This document shows, one piece after another, positions 17,157 to 26,958 of a stretch of 32,699 bases of DNA. Numbering within the stretch: position 1 is the first letter of the stretch; each line of letters begins with the position of its first letter. This DNA is from Caballeronia sp. BR6202001591004 (GTDB taxonomy: Bacteria > Pseudomonadota > Gammaproteobacteria > Burkholderiales > Burkholderiaceae). The position numbers and the translations under genes were made by a program. The stretch covers positions 1 through 32,699 of the forward strand of contig JAQFVJ010000003.1 of the NCBI GenBank assembly GCA_029439525.1, given 5' to 3'. The notes under the pieces are model-generated. The model ran no database searches and was not told where the DNA came from. It saw only the letters and a program-made list of their open reading frames with translations.

Positions 17157-18232
17157 TCGGTTCGCAGAACAAGCAGCAACGGCCAGCGCGCGGCGCATCC
17201 GCGCGTCCCATTCGCCCGCCGCGCGAGCGCGGCACGGGCCGTGCGTTTGTGCTCGCCGCGCTGATGCACGTGCTGCTCATCTGGCTGCTCTATCACGGCA
17301 TCAACTGGCAGAACACGCCGGCCGGTGCCAAGGCCGAAATCTGGACCGAGATTCCGGACCAGTCCGCGCCGACGCCCCGCCCTGCTCCGCCGCCGCCCGC
17401 GCCGGTGAAAGTGCAGCCCGCGCCACCACCCGCGAAGGACGAGGACGCGAACATCGCGCTGCAAGAAAAGAAGCGTAAGCAGGAGGCCGCGCAGCGCGAA
17501 GCCCAGCTCGCCGAGCAGCGCCGCCAGCAGGAACAGGCGCAGCAGGAAGCGGAAGCCAAGCGTCAGCAGCAACTCGCCGCTCAGGCCGCCGCCGCTTCCG
17601 CCGCGCAGAAGGCGATGCAGGACAAGCAAAAGCAGATCGAACAACAGCGTCAGGCCGAGTTGCAAAAGCAGCAACAGAAGGCGCAACAGGACAAGCAGCG
17701 CCAGCAACAGCAAGCCGAAGCGCAAAAGCAGGAACAGCAGGAAGCCAAGGCGAAGGCCGATGCCGACGCGAAAACGAAGGCCGCGGCGGACGCGAAGGCC
17801 AAAGCTGCGGCTGAGGCTAAGGCTGCCGCCGAAGCAAAAGCCAAGGTCGATGCGGAACGCAAGGCGCGCCTTGCCGTGTTGCAAGGCCAACTGGGTGGCG
17901 GCACGGCGTCGAGCGGCGAAGGCCTGGCGAAGAGCCGCACCGGCAAGGGCGCGAGCGGCAATGCAACGCCGGGCTATGCTGAGAAAGTGCAGCGACGCGT
18001 GCGGCCGAACATCGTCTGGGCGGGTGAGACGACCGGGCTCGAAACTGTGGTATCGGTGCGCTGCTCGCCGTCCGGCATGTTGCTGTCCGCGAACGTCACG
18101 CGCTCGAGCGGAAACGAACAATGGGATCAGGCGGCACTGCGAGCGGTGCAGCGCTCCGATCCAATGCCCGTCGACATCGATGGAAAGGCGCCCGATCACT
18201 TCACCATCACGCTGCGGCCGGCTGGCGGCTAG
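17153..18232 (+). CDS. tolA: Cell envelope protein TolA
   Basis: A 359-residue TolA, the trans-periplasmic rod that links the TolQR motor to TolB/Pal at the outer membrane. The layout is standard. There is one N-terminal membrane anchor ([19 protein letters not shown], residues ~25-43) and a Pro-rich stretch. A long Lys/Ala/Gln-rich coiled coil follows (about residues 95-245), then a Gly-rich hinge and a compact C-terminal domain ([36 protein letters not shown]). The low-complexity central region explains the many long frames on the opposite strand, which are not genes. Intact. Confidence 0.96.
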   Translation: MIGSQNKQQRPARGASARPIRPPRERGTGRAFVLAALMHVLLIWLLYHGINWQNTPAGAKAEIWTEIPDQSAPTPRPAPPPPAPVKVQPAPPPAKDEDANIALQEKKRKQEAAQREAQLAEQRRQQEQAQQEAEAKRQQQLAAQAAAASAAQKAMQDKQKQIEQQRQAELQKQQQKAQQDKQRQQQQAEAQKQEQQEAKAKADADAKTKAAADAKAKAAAEAKAAAEAKAKVDAERKARLAVLQGQLGGGTASSGEGLAKSRTGKGASGNATPGYAEKVQRRVRPNIVWAGETTGLETVVSVRCSPSGMLLSANVTRSSGNEQWDQAALRAVQRSDPMPVDIDGKAPDHFTITLRPAGG

Positions 18233-18327
18233 GCGCAGAACGGGAACGAATCGTGCAGGCGGGGGGCTGTTCTGCAATCCTCCGACACCTGAAAAACGCT
18301 TTTCTTTTATCTGGAACCTATAACAGC

Positions 18328-19620
18328 ATGAGTTTGATGACCAAGCTTGGCTTGAGAACGCTGGTCGCATCCTGCCTGATCGCAGCCGGCACTTCCGCGT
18401 ACGCCCAGTTGAACGTGCTCGTGACCGGCGTGGGCTCGACGCAATACCCCATCGCGACGGCCAATTTCGCCAACGAGGCGAGCTCGCCGCAGCAAGTGAG
18501 CGCAATCATCCGTCAGGATCTGCAGCACAGCGGCAAGTTCACGAACATTGATGCGGGCAGCACGCCGGTGTCTGAAAGCGACTCCGTCGATTTCGGCGCA
18601 TGGAAGGCCAAGAACGCCAACGCGTTCGTGTCGGGCAGCGTCAATAAGCTGCCGAACGGCCAGTATGCAGTGCATTTCCGCCTGTACGACACGGTCAGCC
18701 AGCAGAACTTGGGCGGCCTGTCGCTCGTCTCCGGCGAAGGCGACCTGCGCATGAGCGCGCACAAGATCGCCGACTATATCTACGCCAAGCTGCTCGGCTC
18801 GCACGGTGTGTTCGCAACGCGTCTGTCGTACGTGATCCAGACCGGCGAGCGTTATCAGTTGCAGATTTCGAATTCGGACGGCCAGGACGCGAAAATCGCC
18901 CTGTCCAGCACGGAACCGATCATTTCGCCGGCATGGTCGCCGGACGGCACGAAGGTCGCCTACGTGTCGTTTGAGCGCAAGAAGCCGGTAGTGTACATCC
19001 ACGATCTGCCGAGGGGACGTCGCATGGTCGTGTCGAATCGAAAAGGCAACAATAGTGCTCCGGCCTGGTCGCCTGACGGCCGCAAGCTTGCGGTCGCCTT
19101 GTCGTGTACGGACAATACACAAATATTCGAAGTCAACGCAGACGGTTCCGGCCTGCGCCGTCTGACACAAGGCAGTTCCATCGACACCGAGCCGTTCTTC
19201 TCTCCCGATGGCAACTGGATTTATTTCACGAGCGATCGCGGCGGCCAACCGCAGATCTACAAAATGCCGGCGGCGGGTGAAAGCGCCGGCGCAGCCCAGC
19301 GGGTCACGTTCAGCGGTTCGTACAACACGAGCCCGCGCGTGAGCCCGGACGGCAAGCTACTCGCGTACATTTCGCGCACTGGCGACGGCTTCAAGCTATA
19401 TGTGCAGGACCTCGCGTCCGGCACGGCAACGGGGCTGACCGACACGACGCGTGACGAATCGCCTAGTTTCGCGGCGAATGGTCAGTACATCCTCTACGCC
19501 ACTCAAGTGAACGGACGTGGCGTGTTGGCAGCCGTATCGACCGATGGTCGCACGCGGCAAGTCTTGTCAGTACAGGGCGGTGTGGTGCGCGAGCCGTCCT
19601 GGGGTCCGTTCATGCAATAA
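18328..19620 (+). CDS. tolB: Tol-Pal system beta-propeller protein TolB
   Basis: A 430-residue periplasmic protein that shuttles between TolA and Pal. The ATG at 18328 is chosen because it begins a clear signal peptide ([18 protein letters not shown]) with cleavage before QLNVLVTG; the frame is also open upstream, but that part is the tail of tolA in another frame. The N-terminal domain ([33 protein letters not shown]) is followed by a propeller with repeated blades: [54 protein letters not shown] and [17 protein letters not shown]. It ends [11 protein letters not shown], the family C-terminus. Intact. Confidence 0.97.
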   Translation: MSLMTKLGLRTLVASCLIAAGTSAYAQLNVLVTGVGSTQYPIATANFANEASSPQQVSAIIRQDLQHSGKFTNIDAGSTPVSESDSVDFGAWKAKNANAFVSGSVNKLPNGQYAVHFRLYDTVSQQNLGGLSLVSGEGDLRMSAHKIADYIYAKLLGSHGVFATRLSYVIQTGERYQLQISNSDGQDAKIALSSTEPIISPAWSPDGTKVAYVSFERKKPVVYIHDLPRGRRMVVSNRKGNNSAPAWSPDGRKLAVALSCTDNTQIFEVNADGSGLRRLTQGSSIDTEPFFSPDGNWIYFTSDRGGQPQIYKMPAAGESAGAAQRVTFSGSYNTSPRVSPDGKLLAYISRTGDGFKLYVQDLASGTATGLTDTTRDESPSFAANGQYILYATQVNGRGVLAAVSTDGRTRQVLSVQGGVVREPSWGPFMQ

Positions 19621-19674
19621 GTCCAGCAATAACGTTCACATACAACGTTCAGCTACAACACAAGGAGAGGTACC

Positions 19675-20178
19675 ATGATGTCGAAACTTCGTATCGGTCT
19701 GGCAGTTGCGATGGTCGGCGCATTGGCAGCTTGTCATTCGGGCGTGAAGCTCGATGAAGGCGCGAACAAGGGTGCGGTCACGCAGCCGAACCCGCGCGAC
19801 GTTCAGCAGGTCAACATCGACCCGCTGAACGATCCCGATAGCTCGCTCGCCAAGCGCACCATCTATTTCGATTTCGATAGCTATGCCGTGAAGGACAACT
19901 ATCAGCCGCTCCTGCAGCAACACTCGTCGTATCTGAAGAGCCATCCGGAACGTCACGTCCTGATTCAAGGCAACACCGACGAGCGCGGCACGAGCGAGTA
20001 CAACCTGGCGCTCGGCCAGAAGCGTGCGGAAGCCGTACGTCGCGCAATGTCGCTGATGGGCGTCGCCGATTCGCAGATGGAAGCCGTGTCCCTCGGTAAG
20101 GAAAAGCCGATGGCAACGGGCCACGACGATTCGTCGTGGGCACAGAACCGCCGCGCGGATCTCGTGTACCAGCAGTAA
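19675..20178 (+). CDS. pal: Peptidoglycan-associated lipoprotein Pal
   Basis: A 167-residue outer-membrane lipoprotein that binds peptidoglycan and TolB. The N-terminus RIGLAVAMVGALAACHSG is a lipoprotein signal with lipobox LAAC. The OmpA-like domain is clear: RTIYFDFDSYAVKDNYQPLL, VLIQGNTDERGTSEYNLALG, QKRAEAVRRAMSLMGV and GHDDSSWAQNRRADLVYQ. The Asp and Arg that contact meso-diaminopimelate are in NTDERGT and QKRAEAVR. A strong Shine-Dalgarno (AAGGAGAGG) precedes ATG 19675. Intact. Confidence 0.97.
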   Translation: MMSKLRIGLAVAMVGALAACHSGVKLDEGANKGAVTQPNPRDVQQVNIDPLNDPDSSLAKRTIYFDFDSYAVKDNYQPLLQQHSSYLKSHPERHVLIQGNTDERGTSEYNLALGQKRAEAVRRAMSLMGVADSQMEAVSLGKEKPMATGHDDSSWAQNRRADLVYQQ

Positions 20179-20214
20179 TCCGAGTAACGTAACCAGTCAC
20201 GGGTGAGTCGCCCT

Positions 20215-20964
20215 ATGTTGTATCGCATCCCCTTGCTGCGAGTGGCCGTAGCCGCGTGCGTAGTCGGTTCGACGATGTTGAGCGTGCCCGCACACGCCGG
20301 CGTCTTCGACGACAACGAAGCGCGTAAAGCCGTGCTCGATCTGCGCACAAAGACTGATAGCCTGACAAATCAGTTGCAGGCCGCGCAACGCACGATCCTC
20401 GATCAACAGAATAGCCTCGACCAGCTTAACCAGCAGGTCGCGACGATTCGCGGTCAGAACGAGGATCTGACCAACCAGGTCGCCACGCTGCAGAAGCAGC
20501 AGAAAGACTATTATGCCGATCTCGATACGCGCCTGAAAAAATGCGAGCCGCAGCAAGAGACTATCGACGGCATACAAGGCTCGGTGCAACCTGGTGAGAC
20601 GGATGCGTTCAACGCTGCGTCGACTCAATTCCGTAATGGTGACTACAAGGGCGCTGCCGCGTCGTTCAAGGCGTTCGTGGCTAAGTATCCGCAGAGCCCG
20701 TATCATCCGACGGCGCGGTACTGGCTCGGCAATGCGCTGTACGCTCAGCGCGACTACAAGGGATCGACGGCGATCTGGCAGGATCTGGTGAAGCAGTACC
20801 CTACGCATCCGCGCGCGCCTGAGGCATTGCTCGCGATCGCGAACAATCAGATCGAACAAGGTCAGAAAGCCGCTGCGAAACAGACGCTTCAGCAAATCAT
20901 TTCGCAGTATGGCGGCTCGGAAGTCGCGCAGAACGCGCAAAGCAAGCTGTCGCAGGTGAAATAA
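20215..20964 (+). CDS. cpoB: Cell division coordinator CpoB (YbgF)
   Basis: A 249-residue periplasmic protein that coordinates Tol-Pal action with PBP1B during septation. The signal peptide (VAVAACVVGSTMLSVPAHA) is followed by a coiled coil (residues ~35-90, rich in Gln/Leu/Asp) that trimerises the protein. Tetratricopeptide repeats come next: FRNGDYKGAAASFKAFVAKY, YWLGNALYAQRDYKGSTAIW and EALLAIANNQIEQGQKAAAK. I chose ATG 20215 over the in-frame GTG at 20203 because GGGTGAG (20201-20207) is correctly spaced for the ATG. Last gene of the operon; intact. Confidence 0.94.
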   Translation: MLYRIPLLRVAVAACVVGSTMLSVPAHAGVFDDNEARKAVLDLRTKTDSLTNQLQAAQRTILDQQNSLDQLNQQVATIRGQNEDLTNQVATLQKQQKDYYADLDTRLKKCEPQQETIDGIQGSVQPGETDAFNAASTQFRNGDYKGAAASFKAFVAKYPQSPYHPTARYWLGNALYAQRDYKGSTAIWQDLVKQYPTHPRAPEALLAIANNQIEQGQKAAAKQTLQQIISQYGGSEVAQNAQSKLSQVK

Positions 20965-21014
20965 GAAGCGGCGTTTCGACTAGCGGTTTCGACACCGCGC
21001 CTCTCGAGGAAGAT

Positions 21015-21046
21015 GCCCGCAGGCAACAATGCTGCGGGCGTGTTTC
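21015..21046 (+). terminator. Probable terminator of the tol-pal operon
   Basis: GCCCGCAG (21015-21022) pairs perfectly with CTGCGGGC (21032-21039) across a 9-nt loop. Only a short T-containing tail follows, so termination may be partial. Confidence 0.55.
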
Positions 21047-21102
21047 TGCGACGTGTTTGCATTGTTTCGGCGCGGTTTCTGCGTACGATTGGTGGTTGCG
21101 GG

Positions 21103-21132
21103 TTGACAGTTTTCGCCCTCTCCGCTTATAAT
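21103..21132 (+). promoter_or_regulatory. Sigma-70 promoter of tRNA-Lys
   Basis: A perfect TTGACA (21103-21108) and a perfect TATAAT (21127-21132) are separated by 18 nt and end 12 nt before the tRNA. This is the strongest promoter match in the window. Confidence 0.88.
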
Positions 21133-21144
21133 TAGAAGTTACTC

Positions 21145-21220
21145 GGGTCGTTAGCTCAGCTGGTAGAGCAGCGGACTTTTAATCCGTTGGTCACAGGTTC
21201 GAATCCCGTACGGCCTACCA
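21145..21220 (+). tRNA. tRNA-Lys (UUU anticodon)
   Basis: A 76-nt tRNA with CCA encoded at the 3' end. The anticodon TTT is at 21178-21180, with anticodon stem GCGGA/TCCGT. D-arm TAGCTCAGCTGGTAGAGCA and T-loop GTTCGAATC are standard. Three pairs are non-Watson-Crick where I would expect full pairing: G1-U72 and U4-G69 in the acceptor stem, and an A51-C63 mismatch in the T stem. The cloverleaf still folds. It follows a strong promoter and is probably transcribed on its own. Confidence 0.95.
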
Positions 21221-21238
21221 AAGAATCAAGCAGGAAAC

Positions 21239-21267
21239 TCAGTCATTGCGACTGGACTTTTGTTTTT
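21239..21267 (+). terminator. Possible terminator after tRNA-Lys
   Basis: CAGTC (21240-21244) and GACTG (21250-21254) form a short stem followed by ACTTTTGTTTTT. The stem is short but the T-rich tail is good and its position fits. Confidence 0.55.
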
Positions 21268-21437
21268 GTGCTTCGCGAATTTTGTGGGGCCACACATTTT
21301 TAAGCAGTGCTGCTCGAATGCCTGAGCACCCGCCGTCTCCCGGGTTATCCCTGCTTTGCACATCCGCGCACATCGAGACATAACCTGTCCCGGTCATCTC
21401 TATATCTGTACAGGTCTCCACTCTCTGCCCTGTCGCC

Positions 21438-22448
21438 ATGACCACCAGTCTCGAAGGCATCTTGCGCGTGCTGCCGACCGAGCGCGACGCCACCGCCTGG
21501 CTTTAGACACCCGAAGTGCGCCGCCGGCTCGAAGAACGCGGACATCGCGTCGGCTACACGAAGAAAGTGCAGCGTCATCTGACCGCGCTCGAAGCCAACT
21601 CGTGCGTCGTCTCGATGATCAACGGCCGCGAGTTGCTGTGGCAGCGCAAGCCGTGGCTGCTGCACAACCTGCAGGAAGGCGTCGGCCTGATAAGCGCATC
21701 GGAGGCGGTCGCGTTTCATATGACATCGATCCGCTCTTTCAGGCGGCTGAGGCGCGGCTGTCGCAGGAGAAAGCCGACCGCGCATGGGCTCCGTCGATGG
21801 CGCATTCACGCTGATCCGGCCGAAGCTGCGTCCCGAGATCTTCCAGACCGTCGCGACCGCGACGGTCTTCGAACGCGAACTGCTCGTGCAATACCGCGCG
21901 GCCTACAAGGGCGAGCAAAACGATGCACCGCGCCCGAAGACGTCCTGGCCACTCGCGCTCGTCGAATCCGCGGGCGTAATGTACATATTAGTCGCGCAGG
22001 ACCCGAACCGCCCGCAGCGCCCCGAGAAAGGCGAAACCCGAATGGCAGCGCGCGCTGTATCGGCTGGACCGGATTCGCTCGGTAGCGGAGACGGGCGAGC
22101 CGTTCACGTACCCCGAGGACTTCACACTGCGCAAGTACATCGAGACGCAGCAGGTATTTGATTTCCTGCCGGAGCCGTCCGTGCGTCTCGAACTCGCGTT
22201 CGAAGGCACCGCGGGCAATCAGTTGTGCGAATCGCCGATGTCGAAGAATCAGCATATCGACACCCTGCCTCGATGGCCGCACACGCATCTCCGGCACGGT
22301 GACGCCGAGTCTCAAGCTGCGCTGGTGGCTGCGCGCGCTCGGCGCGGGGGTCGAGATTCTGGCACCTGCCGCGCTGCGTGACGAGTTAGCGCAGGACTAT
22401 CTAAAGCTCGCCGAGCGATACAGGCAATCGACGGCAGTGTCCGCATGA
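21438..22448 (+). pseudogene. WYL-domain transcriptional regulator, nonsense and frameshifts
   Basis: Start ATG 21438 gives MTTSLEGILRVLPTERDATA and WL, then a TAG, then TPEVRRRLEERGHRVGYTKK, VQRHLTALEANSC and MINGRELLWQRKPWLLHNLQ. This is an N-terminal helix-turn-helix region as found in YafY-like regulators. Further pieces lie in other frames: [59 protein letters not shown] and [19 protein letters not shown] (here [19 protein letters not shown]). The WYL C-terminal part is [40 protein letters not shown] and [20 protein letters not shown]. At least four disruptions are needed, plus probable small deletions near 21715. Its stop overlaps the next gene (ATGA), so the pair was an operon. Confidence 0.85.
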
Positions 22449-23268
22449 ACGACGCATCGGATTTCGAGCAGGCCGCCGCGTGGATTCGTGCCGCCGCCGG
22501 CATGCTGATTACCGCTGGCGCGGGAATGGGCGTCGATTCGGGACTGCCGGATTTTCGCGGACCCGAAGACTTCTGCGCGCATATCCAGCCTTGCGTCGTC
22601 ACGGCTTTTCGTTCGAGGAGATGCCAATCCCGATGGCTTCGTGCGGCATCCACGGCTCGCGTGGGGCTTTTACGGGCATCGGCTGGCGCTGTTTCGCGCG
22701 ACGCAGCCGCACGACGGCTTTCGCGTGCGGCTGCAATGGGGGCGCGGCACATGAAGGCGGGCGCGCTCGTCTTCACCAGCAATGTCGATGGCCAATTTCA
22801 GCGCGCGGGATTTTCGGGCGAGCGCATCGTCGAATGTCACGGCGCGATCGATGCGCGGCACAATGCATCGACGCCTGCACGAACACGATCTGGCCCGCGG
22901 ACGGCTTCGTGCCGATCGTCGATGAAAGCCGCTTCGAACTTGTCAACGCGATGCCGACGTGCCCGCATTGCGCGCGTCTCGCGCGGCCGAACATCCTCAT
23001 GTTCGGCGACTGGAACTGGATCGACGATCGCTCGGCGCAACAGACGCAGAAGTTCGCTACGTGGATGAAAGGAGTGAAGCGACTGGTCGTCGTCGAACTG
23101 GGCGCGGAACGCGCGCTGCCGACCGTGCGGCGCTTCAGCGAGCAGCACGGGCCGCACGTCGGGCGCATCAATCCGCGTGAAAGCGAGATCGCGCCGAGCG
23201 TGGGAATCGGTATCGCGGGCGGCGCAAAGGACACGCTGCGGCAGCTCGACGCCATGCTCAACGCGTAG
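22445..23268 (+). pseudogene. Sir2-family (sirtuin) NAD-dependent deacetylase-like protein, frameshifted
   Basis: The start [20 protein letters not shown] and LITAGAGMGVDSGLPDFRGP carries the NAD-binding GAGxGxxSGxPDFRG motif. Frameshifts near 22575, 22625 and 22745 scatter the middle: RAYPALRRHGFSFEEM, then RLAWGFYGHRLALFRATQPH. GALVFTSNVDGQFQRAGFSG and ERIVECHGAI follow; the last contains the usual catalytic His. The rest, CTNTIWPADGFVPIVDESRF, CPHCARLARPNILMFGDWNW and WMKGVKRLVVVELGAERALP, ends at 23268. Sirtuins remove acyl groups from lysines using NAD. Its substrate is unknown; the adjacent WYL regulator is broken too. Confidence 0.88.
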
Positions 23269-23370
23269 CCGTTCGGGACGCCTGTCCTTCCTCGCGCGCA
23301 GAATCAATCGCTCAGGTTCACACGGAACCGCATCTCACGAAGTCAACGAAACGAGCGAACCGAGGACAAA

Positions 23371-23621
23371 ATGCAGGCCACTTTCACTCACGGGCAAGCT
23401 GCGCAGGCCAGCCCCTACTCCGGCCTACAACGTCGATGCCGCGATCATGCATCTGGAACACGTGCTGTCGGCGGAAGCGGCGAATTCTTTGTTCGGACAG
23501 ACGTATTGGCGCGCGCGTGCAGCAGGTCAGTGCGACGCGCGGACTGCATCGCAGTCAACGCATGCGGCTCGAACGGCTGATGAAATTGCTGTCGGAAAGC
23601 GCGGCGCAGCGCCGTGCGTGA
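23371..23621 (+). pseudogene. Small conserved-looking hypothetical protein, frameshifted
   Basis: GAGGA (23361-23365) precedes ATG 23371, which gives MQATFTHGQAAQASP. The frame shifts near 23415 into PAYNVDAAIMHLEHVLSAEA and ANSLFGQTYWRAR, then again near 23520 into VQQVSATRGLHRSQRMRLER and LMKLLSESAAQRRA, stopping at 23621. Joined, it gives a coherent ~83-residue, helix-rich basic protein. I do not recognise a function. The head-to-tail fit of the three segments is the main evidence that this was one gene. Confidence 0.6.
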
Positions 23622-23635
23622 GAGACAGGTGAAAC

Positions 23636-24448
23636 TCAGGAAGCGCGCTCGACCGCCTGTGCGAGCGCGACGAATTCCGCGACGGGCACTTCTTCCGCGC
23701 GTCGCGTGGGATCGAAACCGAGCGCGTCGAAATCGATCTTGTCGCGATAGGAAGACAGGTTGTTGCGCAACACCTTGCGACGCTGCGCGAACGCGGCCTT
23801 CACGACATCCCTCAGCACGGCCTGATTCACCGGCGCCATTTCGTGCGGCGCGTACGGAATCATGCGCACGATTGCGGAGTTCACCTTCGGCGGCGGATTA
23901 AATGATTCGGGCGGCACGTCGATGAGCTTGTCCATCGAATAACGATATTGCAGCATCACCGACAGACGCCCGTAGTTCTTGCTCGCCGGCTCCGCAATCA
24001 TGCGGTCGACGACTTCGTCCTGCAGCATGAAGTGCTGATCGACGACCTTCGGCGCGAACGTCGTCAGATGAAACAGCAGCAGACTCGAAATGTTGTACGG
24101 AAGATTGCCGACGATGCGGAGCGACGGTTTATCGCCGTCGAGCGCAAGCGTGCCGAAGTAGAAATCGAGGGCATCGGCAGAATGCACGATGAGCCGATCG
24201 CCGAAGCGCCTTTCCAGTCGGCCGATCAGGTCGCGGTCCAGCTCCACCGCGTGCAGCGGCGACCCGGGCGCAGCGCCCCGTTCGATCAGCGGTTCCGTGA
24301 GCGCAGCCAGCCCAGGCCCGATCTCGACTATGCGTTCGCCCGGCTTCGGCGCGATCGTATCGACGATCGAATCGATGATGCCCTGATCGACGAGAAAGTT
24401 TTGCCCGAAGCGCTTACGCGCGAAGTGGCCTTGATGTTTCGTGGACAT
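23636..24448 (-). CDS. ksgA: 16S rRNA dimethyladenosine transferase
   Basis: A 270-residue RsmA/KsgA, which dimethylates two adjacent adenines near the 3' end of 16S rRNA during 30S maturation. Family motifs: [20 protein letters not shown] at the N-terminus, the SAM-binding [22 protein letters not shown], and the catalytic [13 protein letters not shown] (NLPY). The C-terminal domain ([16 protein letters not shown]) is normal. The start 20 nt after pdxA fits the lptD-surA-pdxA-ksgA operon known from many proteobacteria. Intact, next to a decayed convergent neighbour. Confidence 0.96.
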   Translation of the reverse strand: MSTKHQGHFARKRFGQNFLVDQGIIDSIVDTIAPKPGERIVEIGPGLAALTEPLIERGAAPGSPLHAVELDRDLIGRLERRFGDRLIVHSADALDFYFGTLALDGDKPSLRIVGNLPYNISSLLLFHLTTFAPKVVDQHFMLQDEVVDRMIAEPASKNYGRLSVMLQYRYSMDKLIDVPPESFNPPPKVNSAIVRMIPYAPHEMAPVNQAVLRDVVKAAFAQRRKVLRNNLSSYRDKIDFDALGFDPTRRAEEVPVAEFVALAQAVERAS

Positions 24449-24468
24449 ACTGAGTTTATGAAAAGCGG

Positions 24469-25461
24469 TCAGCCGGCGTGCGTGAGTTGACGCTTGTGAC
24501 GCGCCATCGTCACGGCGGCGTCGATGGCGGCGATCATGCTGCCCGCGTCCGCGTGGCCCGTGCCGGCAAGATCAAGCGCCGTGCCGTGATCCACGGACGT
24601 GCGGATGATTGGCAAGCCAAGCGTCACGTTGATGCCTTCGCCGAAAGCCGCGAACTTCAGCACCGGCAAACCCTGGTCGTGGAACATCGCCAGCACGCAG
24701 TCGGCATCTTTCAGATAGCGCGGCTGAAACAGCGTATCGGCGGGATACGGACCCGGCGCGTCGATGCCGAGCGCGCGCGCACGTTCGAGCGCGGGCGTGA
24801 TGACATCGATTTCCTCGCGGCCCAGATAGCCGTTCTCGCCCGCGTGCGGATTCAGCCCGGTCACCAGAATGCGCGGCGCGGCGAGACCAAAATGCGCGCG
24901 CAGATCGTGATCGATGATGCGTAGCGTCTCCACCAGCCCGTCGATGCTCAGCGCCGCCGACACGTCCTTGAGCGGCAGATGCGTGGTCCCCAGCGCGACA
25001 CGCAGCGGCTTCTCGCTGGAACCGGCGAGCATCATCACGACGTGTGGCGTGTTGGTGCGTTCGGCGAGATATTCGGTGTGGCCGGTGAAGGTAACGCCAG
25101 CATCGTTGATGGTGCTCTTTTGCAGCGGCGCGGTGACGATGGCGTCGAAGCTGCCGTCGAGCGCGCCGTCGAGCGCGGCATCGAGCAATTCGAGCACGTA
25201 GCGGCCGTTGGCGGCGTTCAGCTTGCCGGCTTTTACCGGAGTCGCCAGCGCACGATGTTCGATCCCGACGCCGTCACGCGCGGCGAGCCCGCGTTGGGTC
25301 AGCAGATCGCGATCGCCCAGCACCGTGAAATGCGCCGACGGCCAGCGCTCGCGCGCTTCGCGCAGCGCCGCCGCCGTCAGTTCCGGACCGACGCCCGCTG
25401 GCTCGCCGGTCGTGATCGCGATGGCGAGCGGCTGATTGGCGCGGGCGTCGGCGGCGCTCAT
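24469..25461 (-). CDS. pdxA: 4-hydroxythreonine-4-phosphate dehydrogenase
   Basis: A 330-residue PdxA, which oxidises 4-phosphohydroxythreonine in pyridoxal phosphate synthesis. Signatures: [18 protein letters not shown] near the start, [20 protein letters not shown] with the first metal-binding His, [40 protein letters not shown] with the second His, and [20 protein letters not shown] with the third. Length and C-terminus are normal. Its start overlaps the region just after surA with only a few nt between them, so the genes are tightly coupled. Its product is the cofactor of GlyA, also intact in this window. Confidence 0.96.
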   Translation of the reverse strand: MSAADARANQPLAIAITTGEPAGVGPELTAAALREARERWPSAHFTVLGDRDLLTQRGLAARDGVGIEHRALATPVKAGKLNAANGRYVLELLDAALDGALDGSFDAIVTAPLQKSTINDAGVTFTGHTEYLAERTNTPHVVMMLAGSSEKPLRVALGTTHLPLKDVSAALSIDGLVETLRIIDHDLRAHFGLAAPRILVTGLNPHAGENGYLGREEIDVITPALERARALGIDAPGPYPADTLFQPRYLKDADCVLAMFHDQGLPVLKFAAFGEGINVTLGLPIIRTSVDHGTALDLAGTGHADAGSMIAAIDAAVTMARHKRQLTHAG

Positions 25462-25466
25462 GCGGC

Positions 25467-26810
25467 TTACTTCGACGCGTCCTGCTGCGCAGCGATGCCC
25501 TGATACTTCACATAAGCCGTATCGCGCAGTTCGCGCAGCCAGTCGGAGTACCCCTGTTCGGCCTTACGCTGGCCGATCGCCTGACGCGCGATATCGAGCT
25601 GTTGCGATACGGAGCCTTCGGCATCGCGGCGGCCGAGCACCTGAATCAGGTGACAGCCGTATTCGCTTCGCACCGAATCGCTGACGGCGCCGTCGGGGAG
25701 ATTGTTCATCGCCCGCTCGAATTCAGGCATCGTTTCGCCCGGGCTGATCCAGCCGAGATCGCCACCCTGCGACGCCGAACCGTCCTGCGAATACGTGCGC
25801 GCGAAATTCGCGAAGTCACCACCCTGCGCAATCTGCTGCTTAATGTCGAGCAGCTTCTGACGCGCGGCTGCTTCGGACATGCCGTCTGTCACGCGCAGGA
25901 AAATGTGGCGAACGTGCGTCTGCACGAGCTTGGGCGCATCCGCTGCCGTGCCCTGGCTCGCGCGGCGATCGACCAGCTTGACGATCTCGAAACCGCCGTC
26001 GGTACGCAACAGCGTCGGCACGACCTGGCCCGGACGCAGCGTCGACACGGCCATCACGATACCGGCCGGCAGTCTGCCCGGCGCACGGTAACCGAGATCG
26101 CCGCCCTTGCTCGCGTCGGTGTCCTGCGAGTTGTTCTTGGCGAGCTTCGTGAAGTCACCGCCGCCCTGCGCTTCCTTCAGCACGGCGTCGGCCTTGGCCT
26201 GAACCTGCGCCTCGGGCGCGTCGGACGCGAGCTTGAACATGATGTGCTGTAGATGCAGATCGCTCGTATTGCGCGCGCCCGAACCGCGCTGGCTGGCGAT
26301 GTAGTTCGCCACTTCGCCGTCGGACACGGTGACCTTGCTGTCGACTTCCTTCTCGCGCAGCTTCGAGAGCGTGAGCTCCGTGCGGGCATCGCGCACGAAG
26401 GTGTCCCAGGGCACGCCCTGAGCCTCGATGCGCGAGCGATAGACGTCGAGCGACATCTGGTTCTGCTGCGCGAGACGCGCGAGAGTGCGATTCACAATCG
26501 CATCATCGATGGTGATGCCGTCTTCCTTCGCGCGCTGCAACTGGATGCGCTCCAGCACCATCTGGTCGAGCACCTGCTTCTTCATCTGGTCCAGCGGCGG
26601 CACGGGCGCGTTCTGCTGTTGCAAACGCTGCACGATCAGGTGCGTGCGGTCTGCCAACTCCCGCCGCGTGATGACTCCATCGTTGACGACCGCCACGATG
26701 GAGTCGGCGACTTGCGCATTGCTGTTCGACAAAGCCTGCGCGGGCGCGGACGTACTCAGGATCAGCGTCGCGGCGAGCACGCCAGCCGCGATAAGCGTCG
26801 ATCGAAACAT
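25467..26810 (-). CDS. surA: Periplasmic chaperone and peptidyl-prolyl isomerase SurA
   Basis: A 447-residue chaperone that escorts outer-membrane proteins, including LptD, across the periplasm. I chose ATG 26810: it begins a signal peptide ([20 protein letters not shown]) followed by the N-terminal chaperone domain ([20 protein letters not shown]). The frame extends upstream into lptD, but that part has no signal features. Two parvulin domains are visible: [15 protein letters not shown]...[16 protein letters not shown] (about residues 180-285), and [15 protein letters not shown]...[16 protein letters not shown] (about 295-395). The C-terminal helix is normal. Intact. Confidence 0.95.
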   Translation of the reverse strand: MFRSTLIAAGVLAATLILSTSAPAQALSNSNAQVADSIVAVVNDGVITRRELADRTHLIVQRLQQQNAPVPPLDQMKKQVLDQMVLERIQLQRAKEDGITIDDAIVNRTLARLAQQNQMSLDVYRSRIEAQGVPWDTFVRDARTELTLSKLREKEVDSKVTVSDGEVANYIASQRGSGARNTSDLHLQHIMFKLASDAPEAQVQAKADAVLKEAQGGGDFTKLAKNNSQDTDASKGGDLGYRAPGRLPAGIVMAVSTLRPGQVVPTLLRTDGGFEIVKLVDRRASQGTAADAPKLVQTHVRHIFLRVTDGMSEAAARQKLLDIKQQIAQGGDFANFARTYSQDGSASQGGDLGWISPGETMPEFERAMNNLPDGAVSDSVRSEYGCHLIQVLGRRDAEGSVSQQLDIARQAIGQRKAEQGYSDWLRELRDTAYVKYQGIAAQQDASK

Positions 26811-26958
26811 ATTCAAGTGTGCCACAGATACTCCATCAAATACGGGCTTTCCCGATCGTGTACTGCAAGTTCGTGTTGCTCGTGGGCGGCATGCCCGACG
26901 AATGGCTTTCGCCGTTCCTCGATCACTCCGCGCGACGGCCGTGCGCCGCCGGTGTTCC

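Noticed and set aside
17021-18505. A 494-codon minus-strand frame opposite tolA
   Set aside because: Composition (Leu/Arg/Gly repeats) mirrors the Lys/Ala/Gln-rich coiled coil of tolA; not a gene.
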